64,000 bases of DNA from Diaporthe sp. PMI_573 (Eukaryota; Ascomycota; Sordariomycetes; Diaporthales; Diaporthaceae). Positions 23,109-35,833 of this stretch are shown here, piece after piece. The notes under the pieces are model-generated. The model was given only the letters and a program-made list of their open reading frames with translations, ran no database searches and was not told the DNA's origin. Location: positions 1,426,001 through 1,490,000 of the forward strand of contig JAJTUP010000008.1 in assembly GCA_021399435.1 (NCBI GenBank), written 5' to 3'. The position numbers and the translations under genes are program-made. Each line of letters starts with the position of its first letter. Position 1 is the first letter of the stretch.

Positions 23109-26100
23109 TCAGGTGCCGGCCTTTTTGAACTTGTCAAAGTCCCAATTATACTTCGCAAAGCCAAAGTCGCCACGAATAAAATCCCTTGCCGACTGGAAGC
23201 TTAATTTTCCGGTACGAGGCCGGTCTCTTGACATAGGTTTCTTAATTCCCTGCAGAAATCCCTGTCAGCTTCAAGCATGCGTTATCGTGTCCGAACAGGC
23301 TCTCTCCGATTGGGGACGGCCTTGCACTATTTTGCACCAAGCGCGTTCCCATCAATTGAAAAGCTTCAAGTTTACCACTGACTAAAATCTTGGTACATGA
23401 CTTACTTGTTCATGCTTCAGTTTAGGAGTTGGGTAGAATACATCAAGTCCACCGCGGGACTTGCGCAGCTTACACGTGAACCCAATCTCTTCCATAAGGG
23501 TGAATACATCTGACCACTTGCCCTCGCCCGGGTTCTTTTCTTTGCTGGTCACCATAAGACTCTGGACAAGCTCGTAGCTTTTAGTCTTCAACGCGATCTT
23601 TGGACATTCTCTACCTGGGGGAGGGGCAGCTGGAGGCGGAGGAAGCATAATCAAGGGAGGAGGTGGCACTGCTTCTGCTAGCAGTGCGTCTCGAGCTCTC
23701 CGGTCAATGCGCGGTCTTCGTGGCCGGTCTTCATCTGGTCTCGCTGCACGGATCGGTGAGTGCTCCTTTACGCCTATGCAACTGACCGTCAGACATTAGA
23801 GCATCGACAATATGCTTTATACGGGGAATAATAGGACTCTCTCCGTCAACTTTGCCAAATGACCATGAAAACAGCCAGGAGGCGTGGCAGATATAGCGGC
23901 ATGGAAAATCGCACATTGTGCTAGAAATCCACTCACCGTCATTGGCCGTCTTTCTCTCTGGGGTTTTCACAGGAGGGGGTCGGTTGGCCGGCGACTTGAT
24001 TGAAAAGTCCTGTAACTGGTGGGTTGGCGTAACGCGGCGCATATGACCTAAGAGAACCAGTCTGGCCGGGAGGCGTACGAGGACGATTTGGCCCAGGAGG
24101 GTCAGGAGCTTTTGGAGGCTCTTGTGGAGTCGCGTCCGACCCATCTTCTGCCGTCGCAGTCGGAATCGCTCAATTGAGAACTCCGACTACATAAACTGAC
24201 ACTGCGCCTTTATCCTCAAGCCTCGTTTGCAGATCTGCCCACAGAGCTTTCAAGCGGCTCTCTGATAATATCCGTGTGGCCGCAAATTTTAGACTCTTGT
24301 TTTCTTTCAGGCCTGCTTTGATCGTTGGCTAAGAATAAAATGTCAGTGAGACGATCCTCGGGCGACACTGAAGCAATTGACTTTATCAGATGGTGTCGTA
24401 AAAGAGCTCCAGATCTATCTTGTATGGGATACCCAGCCAGCCACCCCGGAGCTCGTTTCGAGAGGTAGAAAAACTTATATGACCTACATATTCGAACCGG
24501 AGTTGGGGGTAGGGAATCAAATGTTTCATCACAATATCGGAGACATCGACGTCCATCAGCTTTTTGGACGGCGCCAGTTGCTCGTCCCACTTCGCACCTT
24601 CCGGTAGATTTTTTGCCATTTCTAGCGGTGAGTATTGGTAGGCCAATCCATTATAGTCCCAGAATCTTCTGAACATCGACCAAAGAGTTGCGGCATCAAA
24701 ATGCTCATCCGCCTTCTCCATCCCAAAGTTAGTCATCCATGTTCCTCCTCTCGGGCCCAGAAGGGTGGTCAAGATCTCATCTGCCAAGATCTGTCCTTTG
24801 AGAGAAATGTCATCCTCTATATCTTTTCCGTTCATTGCTCTGAGCAGGGACACAAGGGATGCGAGTTTGGGATTCTTGTTTGGAAGCTCCGGGTATCCTC
24901 TCAATCCAGACATCAAGATTGGGATGTCCTCGTTTCCGACGCGTTCCTGAAATATTCCCTCACATGCTTAGAACAGGCAAGTGCAGTCCTCAGATCCAGA
25001 GAGCGCACTCGATAGAACAGTAATATGTAGAGCATTATGACATACGCATTGTAGATCGCTGGGTCGGTCTCCGGCGGCGTCTGCTGCATACCGTTCATAG
25101 CCAACAAAATGGCTCGCCAGAAGTCAATACCTTCTGTCACATCACGCACAGCGCGCAGAAGATATTTACCCCACATGCTCGCATTATTCTGGTTGTCCTC
25201 CAACTTGGCCTGCCAAGTGTTGGTTAGTGGGAGATGGCTTCGAACCACTCGGCTATCGCGTCGCATAAGAGAGATTCTGAAGATCGGGATGACTTATATA
25301 TTGGTGTATCTTATTATCACTAGACGAGACCACGTGATGTGAATGTTCGCGTAAATCAAGGAGATACAGCATAAAGCATCGTGGGTGTGACTTCAAACCC
25401 CGAAGATGGTCTTCATAGATGTTTATTCGCCGCAAGACGATCTGTTTCGCGTAGTCCGTCATATCGGGGAGCGTTGCGGTGTAAGGGAAGACTGCACGAC
25501 AAAGATTGGGATAAGCATCACGCCTTTCTCGAAACTCATCGTCGTTATCCGGATCAGCCTCTGGAAGCCTCGGCTTCCATTGCGTTTCCACGTGTTCTTC
25601 ATCCACTTTGTATTTCGCCTCGTTTTTCTCAGCCATGATATCGGTGACCACGTCTTCCAGGAAGTGGTATATTCTCTGTTGATTCACCATTAATTGTTTG
25701 GCGAATTCTTCAGTCCAAAGCCCCAATTCCACTGCCATTCTGTACTCATTCTCATCTTCAGGATAGTCAATAGCTCCATAAGTGTCTCCATCCGTACCGG
25801 TGCTCAATATTTTCACTAAGGGTTGAACATCGCCGGGACCAGCAGAGTTTGACAAACTCATAGAGCCCATTGCGGCTCTCTGGTTTTCCCAGAAATTGTC
25901 GAGGATGGCGAACTCTTTGGGATGGCCATTTGACCTAGAAAACAGCAACTGCAAGAATGACTGGTCGGCATTGCTCAAGTCGTCTTGATTGAAGATTGGC
26001 CATCGCAAGTAATTTTCATTCACAACACGGGCAGGTATGAGGCTCCTGTTCTTGTCTTTCTGATCCCTCCATGGTCCTAGTTCACTGGATCACTGAAGTC

Positions 26101-26581
26101 AGCAGTTTGTGCGAGCCAACAAATTACAAATACAACGTACAAACAGGGAAAACTTAAAGAACCATAGTGGGCGTATAACAAGGTTTGCAATCAAATGCTG
26201 TGACAATTGGATATGATGCCCGGGATTGAAAGACATGAATCAAAGGGGGCCATGCACGCACACTGATGATATTTTCTCATGAAAATGTACTTATGTCAAA
26301 TCTGGGCGATGTTCTTGGGGCATTGGAGTTCCTCCAGAGGATCCCCAATTTCTGGACAATAACTCTCTCCTAGTCTGCTTGTTCGTAGCAATCCATCGAT
26401 TCTCAATGACAAAACGATTGCGCTCGTACAGTTCTTTGAACCGTGTGTATCGCTGTTCTACTTCAGCCGAAAGTTCCACCCTGGGTAGGTCCTCTAGCTT
26501 TTGTTCAGATGACATCTCGAAAGCCAGGCTACCCTGCTCAGTGCACCAGTTGAAGCAGATCAGGGCCAAAGGATCATCCAC
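23109..26581 (-). CDS. Large fungal-specific protein with HRPD motif and C-terminal HicA-like domain; integrity uncertain
   Basis: A multi-exon gene I could rebuild only in part. Confident exons: 25209-25009, 24946-24433, 23773-23406 and 23249-23109, separated by introns of 62, 156 and 163 nt that restore frame; the stop is TGA at 23109. Further coding pieces are 26581-26294, 26076 to about 25330, and 24367 to about 23937. The order matches a family of roughly 900-1000-residue fungal proteins known to me only as uncharacterised: a basic HRPD motif (PMPQEHRPDL), LRWPIFNQDDL, YEDHLRGLK with YLLDLREH, an FRRFWDYNGL helix, a Lys/Pro-rich linker (QEPPKAPDPPGPNRP, then PPPPLIMLPPPPAAPPP), and a C-terminal HicA-like / dsRNA-binding-like domain. 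That domain reads WSDVFTLMEEIGF and FYPTP, then SARDF and KYNWDFDKF. Doubts: a stop follows HRPDLT where a donor is expected (the site reads ATAAGT), and the joins near 25.3 and 24.2 kb are not clean. The frame may extend upstream of 26581. It may be a decaying copy. Confidence 0.55.
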
Positions 26582-28027
26582 AACGGTAAATGTGAGGGCT
26601 GAGTTTCTCGTATCGTTGAATTAGGTCAAAGTACAAGCCTTGGATGCCGTCAGACGCCGATAGAAAATGGGCAATATCTACTTCGACCTTGATGAAAATT
26701 ATCAGAACACATACATTTGACACAGAGATTGTCCAAGTCTGCAGATTTGTGAAGCCGTTTCCGTCGCATGCCCAGGTGATGCGCTGTTCCCTAACAAAGC
26801 ACCAATTGAACTGCCCTGGAGGCTAGTAAGCATAATAACACAGTCATCTAGATATGTCTTAATCCGGCTTAATAGTAATTCCTAGTCGTTGTAACCTCTT
26901 TTGATGGATGACTTGAGCATGTCGTTTTCGCCGCGCGGCCAGCTTGATACACCGACGGACAGGCCCAGGGAGGACCGACCGTGCGTACCATACTATTGCT
27001 GCATCGGCAACGATACTGTGTTCAAAGGGCACGGCACTTATGTTGCATAAATTAGCGCGAGCTGATTCGAAGGCTCTCCAGTGCAGTGGCGACTGGTAGT
27101 GTCATCTATAAGAAATTTGGCCTTCGTGTGACCCTTGATGATACTGCCTTTCCCGCTATGGGATTGAGGCGGACCAATTCTGACCGAGCTTCATTACGCT
27201 TTGCCTGCTCGAGTCCGGGACCAAGTGTTCGACTGTACACGATTCAATTCCCCTTGTTCTTTGGCCAGTCCAGGAACATTGAAGTGACTTTCTCCTGCCC
27301 GACCTTCCCATGACTTTCTAGGTGTCCATTGGTGCGAATTGGGAATGGCAAAAGGTATGTATTTGGGGGTTGAAGTGTAAGTACAACGCTGCTCCTGATC
27401 ATGGGTTACTGCATTATGTGGTACATGTATTTGGTTTCCGGTCTTCGGACGGAGCAACCGGCTTCAAAGAGCGTATTTCGCGTATTGTAAAGTTATAAAT
27501 TTGGGACGAATCTGTGTAGATTCGTATGGACTGTAATGCTAAGATACCAAGGATAATTGACTCACTAACACCCAGGCGACAAGTTGACGTGCTGCCACTG
27601 TTTCTCGGATCTATTAGGTGGCTACGTAGGCGATATCGGCATGTGTGACAAACCACGTTACCGCCGCCCATTGGCCAACAGCTGGGAGTAACTACTCGTA
27701 CACAATGTGTATGTGCTCGTGTTTGATATGTTCTGTTCCTCACCTCACCATTGATGTGCTTCAAGCACCCTAAGCTAAAAGACATCGGTCGATTGCCTTG
27801 GCTATCATATCAACAATGCATACTCATTGCTTGTTACCAAGAAACGAGAAACGTGGGGTTGACAGTTCAGACCATGGCCCCTGAACCAGAACGCAGTGTT
27901 ATCGGGCTGCTCCATCCAACCCCGCCCCCCAAATGATGCGATAGATGGAACAGTGAACTACCTCTCACATATTCTCTCAAACTACCACACTCGCGCCGTC
28001 CGCCAAAGTTAGAGGATAGGACGGAAT
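26582..28027. other. Intergenic region; possible upstream exon of the previous gene
   Basis: A minus-strand open frame at about 26800-26600 translates to a protein-like stretch (ITWACDGNGFTNLQTW, later GIQGLYFDLIQRYEKLSP). It may be an upstream exon of the gene at 23109-26581, but it cannot be joined cleanly. From 26.9 to 28.0 kb I see nothing gene-like; the last part is the promoter of the flavoprotein gene. Confidence 0.45.
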
Positions 28028-29556
28028 ATGGATGAACGCGCCAAGATACCCGTAACGCTCCCATGCGACAATCCAACCCGGAGCTACTGGCAAGACCCTC
28101 CCGACGACATCGCCGCCTTGCGGACAACACCACGCCTGCCCGGCAAGACTGACATCGTCATTATCGGGAGCGGCATCACCGGCGCCGCTGTCGCTTGGAA
28201 CCTGCTGCAACATGGGAACAGAAGCGGCAGCAACAGTAGCACGCCCCCCACCGTCGTAATGCTCGAGGCGCGGCAGGCCTGCTCCGGCGCGACGGGCCGC
28301 AACGGTCGGTCAGCCCAGCACTGCCTGTCCCCCGGAGTGATGACCCCAGACCGGCTGACTATAAAAACTTTGTCCGAGCCTCAGGCGGCCACACAAAGGC
28401 AGCCAGCTACCGATCCTTCCTAGAGAACGCAGCCGCCCTGGGCGAGCCAGCCGCCGCGAGGATCGCCCGCCTCGAGCTCGCCAACATCGACGCCGTGCAT
28501 TCTTTCGCCAGTGAGCACGCCATCCCGTGCGACTCCAACCCGTGCCAGACAGTCGACATCATCTACGATGAAGGGCACTGGCGGGAAGCCCACGAGGCCG
28601 TCGAGGCGATGCGCCGCGTCCTGGGGCCCGACGACCCGGCGGCTGAGTATGCCTTCCACGACAGGGAGGAGACCAAGGCGCGGTTCTACTGCGCGGGTGC
28701 GGACCCGGAGCCCGTCGGGGCGTTGAGCTACGCCGCGGGGAGTATCTCGGGGTACAAGTTCGGGGTGGGCGTCTTAAAGCTGGCGCTGCAGAAGGGCCTG
28801 AACCTACAGACCAACACGCCGGCTCTGGGCCTGGGCCAGTGCTCCGACGGCAGCGGTAGGTGGGAGGTCAGCACGCCGCGCGGGCGGATCGCCGCGGACA
28901 AGGTCGTCCTCGCCACAAACGGCTACTCGGCTCACATATGGAAGGCATTCCAGGGAGCCATTGTCCCCCTGCGCGGGCAGGTCACCGCCCACCGCCCCGG
29001 TCGCACTATGCCTGGCGACGGGCTTCCTACGACGTATTCTTTCATCTACGAGAACGGATACGAGTATATGATCCCTCGGCCGCCTGGGTCCAAACACGCA
29101 GGTGACATTGTCATTGGCGGCGGGCTGGTCAAGGCGCCTCAGGAGGGCCTGTTTGAGTACGGCACCACGGACGACACCACGATCGACGGGGACATCAGCG
29201 CGTACCTGCGCGACACAACTTTGAGGCGCTTTGGGCAGAACTGGGGCGAGGACCACCCCGAGGGAAGGATCAGGGCGGAGTGGACGGGGATCATGGGCTA
29301 CAGCCCAGACGGCTTCCCGTTCGTGGGCGAGGTGCCGGGCTCGAGGGGCCTGTGGGCGAGCTGCAGCTTTCAGGGGCACGGCATGGCCTTGTGTTGGATG
29401 TGCGCGCGGGCGATCGTTGGGATGATGAGTGGCGATGGGGATCTGGACGGGTGGTTCCCCAGGGAATTCGTGATCTCCGAAGAGAGGCTCAGCAAGCGGT
29501 TCCGAGGCCGGTTGCACACCTCCGCTGCTGCGGTGGAAGATCACGGGCGGGCCTGA
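28028..29556 (+). CDS. FAD-dependent oxidoreductase, DAO (D-amino-acid oxidase-like) family
   Basis: Two exons, 28028-28304 and 28385-29556, giving 482 residues. The 80-nt intron (donor GTCGGT, acceptor CTCAG, phase 1) interrupts the conserved SGATGRNGGHTK segment, which becomes continuous on splicing. The FAD-binding Rossmann motif TDIVIIGSGITGAAVAW lies at about residues 41-57, followed by VVMLEARQACSGATGRNGG, the family's flavin-contacting stretch. The C-terminal half holds KVVLATNGYSAHIW, a middle strand RGQVTAHRP, and the closing signature WTGIMGYSPDGFPFVGEVPG, as in glycine/D-amino-acid oxidase-type enzymes. No signal peptide is seen. It probably oxidises an amine or amino acid with release of peroxide; the exact substrate cannot be told. 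The region is strongly GC-rich, so a long antisense frame (28804-29595) is a shadow. Gene-free DNA flanks it on both sides. Confidence 0.92.
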
Positions 29557-31117
29557 ACCTTGGCCCCTCGTGGCCCGCCCTGACCGCTGCTTCATCTCAG
29601 CGGGATGTGTCAGTTCGGGCCCGGGAATAAGGAGCGAAGCAATTTGTTGTCGAAACTTTACCAGAGTGGCCGTGGGCGATGTTATGGTGCGATGTCACTC
29701 TGCCCATCCCGCCCTGAGGGGTCAGCCCGAGGGCGAGCAGAACCTACGCCACATGGAAACGCGGCCGAGCCTTTACAGGTGCCCAAGTGCCCAAATGTTT
29801 GATGAGTGCTGATCACGCAACCTCCACTAGCCATCCAGTCCGTGCTCAGGATGGCTTACAAACGCTTGTATAAGAAAGATCTCGCACGGATCGCCAGGTG
29901 CTAATAAACCATCAGGTTGTGAGTGAGGGCGGGCCAAGGGTGTGCATCCTGGAGGAAGAGCGCCCGGACCCGAGAGTTCGGCGCCGAAAAAGCTAAAAGG
30001 GTTCGGGAGGGGATCGGCTTTGCAGGACAGCGTGCCTTGCTCTGCCCCGGGACCACGGAACGAGGGTCGCATCGCTGGAGCATGCGCGCAAGGACGTGTG
30101 CAGGGAATCCTTCCCGAACTTTCACTGTCGTGTCTGTTTGTCCGGCGGGGGTCGGCTTAAACCCCATCCCCCCACCCCCTCTTTTTTTGCGAGATCCTTC
30201 GGGGGTTGCCCAGAGCCGATCGAGGAAAAGCCACCAGGCAGCTACGTGCCCTCCCGTGGAGCTTGGAGGCAGGACATGTGGTGGGATGTGACATTTCAGA
30301 GTGACGGAGGGTGAGAACGGGATCGGCAAATTGGAGCTCAGCTTCTTGGAGACAAGTCATTGCCCATGTTAACTCTGTTCGATGTCCAACGGCCGTTGTC
30401 AGCTCGGACTGAGTAGATTCATCTAAATTTCCCATTTGGGTAGGGCTTGAGACCATGCAAGTGCTGGCACAAGGGGTCGAGGTTGGGAGAGCACTAATAC
30501 TGTGCCAGAAACGGCCAACACAAACACAGATGTGCATCGACGCTAGATTGAAGCCGAAGCATCGCAAGGGCCGGGGTCGTTATCTCTGCGGGACTGGAAA
30601 CCTCTCAATGGCTTATCTGTCATGCAGGTCTGAAAGGGCCGGGTCCTTTCTTCCAGTTTCTCGGGAGGGTGGAGGAGGAAGAGGGCAAGGAGTGGCTGAC
30701 GGCGGAGGAGATTGGGTGTTCGGCCTGGCTGACCGCATTAGGCTTGGCCCCTGCAGGCCTGGCTGAGTGACGGGATTTGGGGAGCAAATGCCGAGAGCGA
30801 GAGGTAAAGTTTCTGGTTTGCGACAGAACTCCACTGAGAACAAACAACGGCCGGGTCCGGCTCGGTGGCAAGCGTGTGGATGCGTTGCATTGGGAATGGA
30901 AGCGGGGGGCCAGTGTGGCTTCTGCTGAAGCTTCCCGCGAGAAGGGGGAGGGGGGAGGGGACAAAGAGGGCCAAAGACACGGATGGGCAGACGCAGATCT
31001 CGTGCTGGTGCGACCGACCGGGCCCTCGGGAACGTGGATGCCTCGTGTCTGTCAGTTGCCAACTTGCGTAAGGTTGAGTAAACAAGGCATGATGCGCGCG
31101 CAGTGACGAGTGTCCCG

Positions 31118-31156
31118 CACAAGCACAAGCGCAAGCACGAGCACGAGCACGAGCAG
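31118..31156. repeat. Hexanucleotide tandem repeat (CAAGCA/CGAGCA)
   Basis: About six imperfect copies of an ACAAGC/ACGAGC unit in intergenic DNA. Confidence 0.75.
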
Positions 31157-32274
31157 ACGAAACCTCGCAACCACGCACAGGCAGCAAAGCAGTCACCCAG
31201 TACACTAACAGATCGTCCGTTTCCAATGTCTCACAACCCCCCTCGCTGACCGTTGATTGCGGATCCGCGTCGAGCTGCATGGCACGGTAGCACGTAGCCT
31301 CCGACCCAGTAGTCTAATCCAACAAGGTGCCTGGGGGGCCGCTGGCTGGTAACAGTAAAAGGGACGATGCAACGCTGTGGATGTTCCGTGTCGACCAGGT
31401 CCCCCGCCTGTCCCGAACCGGAAAGCCTGGAGGCCATGTTCGACAACGGCACGCACCCAAGGTCCGACACCGCATTGCTATTCTGGCCCTATCAACTCGG
31501 CCACGCCCAGCTCGCTTTGGACGGACGGATGGGATGGGTGGGTGAATGGATGGTGGGTGGTTGCATCACTGGATGACCAGTGATGATGAGTAACGGCATA
31601 TCATGTGCATGCCTGTTGATATAGAACAAGCCGAGCTGGCTTACTGGTCATTACCAGACGGAAGTAGATGGTAATAATAATAAATGTGACCCGTGCCTCA
31701 GGAGAAATACCGCCGAGATTAAAACACATGCCATGTTTTGAGCCGCGTCTGTTAGGGTTCAGCTGTCGGCTTGGCCCAGGTGTCTGGAAGCCTAACCTTG
31801 TACGGTGTGGGTGCGTGAGTGCGTGATTGCGTGTTTGCGTGCATCTACTTGTATTCCGTCAAGAGACATGGCTTGCATACAACAGGCGGTGTCCCCATGC
31901 CGGTCTGACACGGCCACTGTCGCCACCAGAGACTGCTCTGCTGTCGTGATGGTCATGTCGTAGCACATGGAGCCTGTTGTGTACTGTGCTGTGCGGATAC
32001 ATCCTGCTGGACAGCTGGATCCAAAGCCTGGACAGACAGCCCTGCAGGCGACCGCCACCCCGGGAACCGATCCTGGGACAGCCCCTGCTTGAGTCCCCTG
32101 CAAGCAACCCATCCCATTGGGACCCGTGGATCTTGCTTCCTCCCGCTCCCTCGGCGCCTATCGGTGGGCCGACACCCACTTTCCCGTCCTTTTGCGCGCG
32201 TGTATGTCCGAATCCGAATCTCACTCTGATGTGATCTGACTGGGTTAACTGGGACGGCCCACCTGCTGCTTACT

Positions 32275-32298
32275 TCATCATCATCATCATCATCAATT
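32275..32298. repeat. TCA trinucleotide microsatellite
   Basis: Eight perfect TCA units in intergenic DNA. Confidence 0.85.
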
Positions 32299-32703
32299 AG
32301 AGCGAATTGTGTCAGCGAACCGTGTCTGCGAGTTGTGTTGGTGCCACCTGAGGCATGTGCTCTGCTCTGCCCTCCTCTTCTGTTCCAGCCCCGGCAGGTT
32401 GATGGGAAAAGTGGGTTGATTTCCTCGGTTTCCCCCTCCTGCCAAGTCCAGGCACGACAGAATTGCGGCAGACTAGCTCCTGCTTTTGCTGCAGTCCCGG
32501 ATCTCCTTCCTGTTAACAGTGACTGTCGCGTCCTGACACCGGTCCAGACCGAGAAGCCTGGAAGGGCGGCTGAACAGAAGCGAACCCCCCCTCCCCTCCT
32601 TCTCCCCGGGCGCCCCAACTGGCTGACAGCCCGGGGCCTTCATTTCACAGGACGAGCTAGAGCACAGCCCTTTCTGCATGCATGCGAGAACCACCTTGGG
32701 ACT

Positions 32704-32750
32704 GCAGTTACAGTTGCAGTTGCAGTTGCAGTTACAGTTGCAGATGCAGC
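32704..32750. repeat. Hexanucleotide tandem repeat (GCAGTT/ACAGTT)
   Basis: Eight tandem units of GCAGTT with ACAGTT and GCAGAT variants, ending in GCAGC. Intergenic, about 900 bp upstream of the methyltransferase start. Confidence 0.85.
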
Positions 32751-33635
32751 ATGCAGGCTTTTTGTGTCTCATCCGCTCCAAGAAAGATGACTTGAGCGTA
32801 AGCAGGGAGCCTGCCTGCTCCGTACACCGGCTCGAGAGAAGACGAACCTGTCGTCTCACCGGACCTAACTCTGCAGTAGGTAGGTACCCTTGGTACTTTG
32901 TCCAAATCTTCAGATATCCAAAGATTCTTCTTCATGCTCAATGCCCTAAGACAGGGACAGTGGCGTCCAGATCCACCCCCCAGCCATTAGAAGCACAGGT
33001 AGCGCCCACGAGTGCTTGGTACTGTGCCTACTTATTAAGTTAGTACATTTAACAATCTACCAGGCTAACCAGTCCGTCCGTCCAGGCCGTCCTATTGTGC
33101 TCCGTAGTAAGCACCTCGAAGGACCAGCATCCATGTCATCTCCCCCTTGACCTGCCCAATCCCTGGCCCGACTGACAGACGGGGGCGCCTGAACAAAGAA
33201 ATCCACCTACCCGACCCTCTGGATCATAAACTGGTCCTCGCCCAATGGGTTCCCGCCGCCATAATATGTCGACCCATCCTTTAACGACACCACCACTTGA
33301 CCACCACTGCCACCCACAGGCGAGAGCCCATACTCTTTCCAGCCACCAATACAGCACGGTACTTCGTACACCTTGGCCCAGATCGGCAGCTTACTCTCAC
33401 TCAACCCGACTTGGTTCTTCCTGCTCACTCAGACACTCCTCTTGGTGGTCTCAAGAGCCTCACCCCAGCCTTATTTCATCTGACCACCGGCCCCGGGACG
33501 ACATAGTATTATCTCACCCAAGTTCCTCTCACCAGCCATGCAACGCCCACTTGCAAGATAGTACTGGTGGTCAGTCACAAGTGCAGAGAGCAGTTCGCAC
33601 CAGACCCAAGGCAAGCCATCCTGCACACGACGATA

Positions 33636-35833
33636 ATGCTCTCCCCCCCAAGCTCGGCTTCCAGCTCGATCATGGACAAGAACAGGAAAGCAGCAGCAGC
33701 ATCATCATCCCAAGGACAGCCACCGTTCCCCGGCCAAGCATCCTCCAGCTACTACCCGCCAACCAGCGTCTCAGAATATACCAACATCAACACCTACGCA
33801 CAGCAGCCCTCAGGCACCGCCGTCGGCGCCCCTGAGCCCTCGCCCCCACCGTCCCTGCTAGGCCAGGCCGCCGGAGGCCAGGCCGCCCTTTCCTTCACCA
33901 GCACGTGGCTCACGCCCGCCTCCACTGAGGAGCTCGCTGCCGCGGGAAACGACGACGACAACAGCTTCCTCGATACGGACTTTGTCTACGAGAATGGCCG
34001 CCGGTACCACGCCCCCGCCTTGGGCAGGGTCGTCTATCCCTTGCCCAACGACGAGTCCGAGCAGGAGCGCGACGACATGAAGCACAAGCTGGCCCTGTGG
34101 ATGATGCACGAGAAGCTGCTCTACGCCCCCGTCGAGGAGGTCCTGAAGCGGGGCGGGATGGTCTTCGACCTGGGTATGTTGTTCCTTCTCTCTCTCTCTC
34201 TCTATTCTCGCCTCTCTGGGGCCATACTATTCAAACCCTGCACTCAACCAACACCCATGGACTCTTGTCTCAAAGTGGCCAGACCGGGCTGTGCTTTTTT
34301 CTTTTTTACCTGCATCTGCCGCATAAGGGCAGAGCCTGGGTCCTTGGCGAGCCGAGCTGAACAATATGCCACTCACGTGGCTTTTTTCTTGCTTGAAAAA
34401 AATGATCCTGGGTGTACCACCAAACAAGGACAGAGGGCTGACCTATGGTGTAACCAAACAACAGGTACCGGAACAGGGGAGTGGGCCATGGAGAGTGAGT
34501 GCAACGATATCTGTGTTTCGCATCCCCCTTCTTGTCTCTCCCACCCTCCCAACCTGCCGGGATGTAGTGTCTCGGAGGACACCAACCGGTGCGCGCCGGG
34601 GGCGACATGATATGCTATGGGCGAGAGTGGACTCCGGAATACCGCATGCCGTCAAACATGGCTGTGCTTCCCCGGACGCTACTCAGCAGCCCGTCGTACG
34701 AACGTGCATTCTGGCCGGTGTCACCGTCATGATCAGTGAGACAGCATGGGTCGAATTCCGCTTTGGGCTACTTGCTGTCTATTGCCGTCCGAAATGGGGC
34801 GAAAAGCCTTCGTAACCCTCGATCGTGGCCCCCAACTCTCACAATACCTGCACACGTGGTATTGTTGTCTTCTAACGGAGATGGGTGAACCCACACTCTG
34901 TCACACTCTGTCACACTCCTCTGACAGCCTGCTTCCTCCTGTTGTGCCAGTGCCCTGTGGGAAGCGGGCAGTATCACCATATTGAACCCAGCAACAGACA
35001 GACTGACGAGTCAATAGTGGCCCAGAGGTACGGCAAATCACAGATCTTCGGCTGCGACATATCACCAATACAACCGGCTTATGTCTGGGACAATGTCTTC
35101 TTCTCGGCAGACGACTTCGAGGAGGACTGGACGGACTACCCCGAAAACGCCTTCGACTTTATACACATGCGCTACACGGCGTTCTCAATCAAAGACCCGG
35201 CGACGTTATTACAACGGATGATGAAGTACGGCCTTTACCCGACCCTCCCCACATATGTATGCAATAAATATGAAGAGATGCGGGAAGAGAAAACAAGAGA
35301 GGGACAGAAAACAGAAATGCTAACAATACCGTCAATACAGACACCTCAAGCCAGGTGGCTACGTAGAATTCCAAGAAATGACCTACTGGCCCCGGTCAGA
35401 CGACAATACCCTAACAGACACGACCCCCTATGCCTTCCGCGACTTCTGCTACTACGTGCAGATGGGCATTGCCGCCCTGGGGCTGGACCTGCACATGATC
35501 AACCGGCTGCCCCAAGGGCTCCGCGACGCCGGGTTCGACGACGTCACCGAGGCCCGCCACAAGCTGCCCATCGGCCGCTGGGCCCGCGACCGCCGCCAGC
35601 GCCAGAAGGGCATCTGGTTCCTGCGCATGATCCTCATGGAGGGCCTGTCCGCCGTCGCCAAGCGGCCCCTAATGCAGGGGCTAGGCTGGAAGGCGGAGCA
35701 GGTCGAGATGTTCCTTGTTGATGTGCGCAAGAGCCTTAATGATACTAGCATACATTCGTATCTCCCCTTCTCCGTCGTCTATGGGCGCAAGCCGCTCGGT
35801 GCCGGGGCTGGGGCTGGGGCGGCGTCGGCATAG
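33636..35833 (+). CDS. LaeA/UMTA-type SAM-dependent methyltransferase
   Basis: Four exons: 33636-34173, 34465-34494, 35018-35225 and 35341-35833, giving 422 residues. Residues 1 to about 90 are low-complexity (Ser, Gln, Pro, Tyr). The methyltransferase domain starts near FVYENGRRYHA, a typical LaeA-family entry motif, and is followed by LALWMMHEKLLYAPVEEVL. SAM motif I (DLGTGTGEWAME, from about residue 178) is assembled only when a 30-nt micro-exon is included. Its GGTACCGGAACAGGG lies between introns of 291 and 523 nt. After it come QIFGCDISPIQP (motif II region), DDFEEDW, FDFIHMRYT, HLKPGGYVEFQE and the closing IHSYLPFSVVYGRKP. All four junctions keep phase (1, 1, 2). LaeA-type proteins act as nuclear regulators or as small-molecule methyltransferases. 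I cannot tell which here. The start at 33636 is the first ATG of the frame; an ATG at 33672 is an alternative. Confidence 0.88.

Larger units (their letters stand above)
29557..33635. other. 4-kb gene-free region upstream of the methyltransferase
   Basis: No gene supported. Several overlapping open frames of 100-220 codons exist on both strands but look like chance frames in GC-rich DNA. The stretch has several microsatellites (31118, 32275, 32704). The right half is the likely promoter and 5' leader of the methyltransferase; runs such as CCACCATCCACC-like polypyrimidine stretches occur near 33300-33560. Confidence 0.55.

Noticed and set aside
28804..29595. 263-codon minus-strand open frame opposite the flavoprotein gene
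   Set aside because: Shadow frame in GC-rich coding DNA, with no independent protein features.
35017..35018. Frameshift at SAM motif I of the methyltransferase
   Set aside because: First suspected because no acceptor near 34950 kept the frame with a glycine-rich loop; resolved by the 30-nt exon at 34465-34494, so no frameshift is needed.
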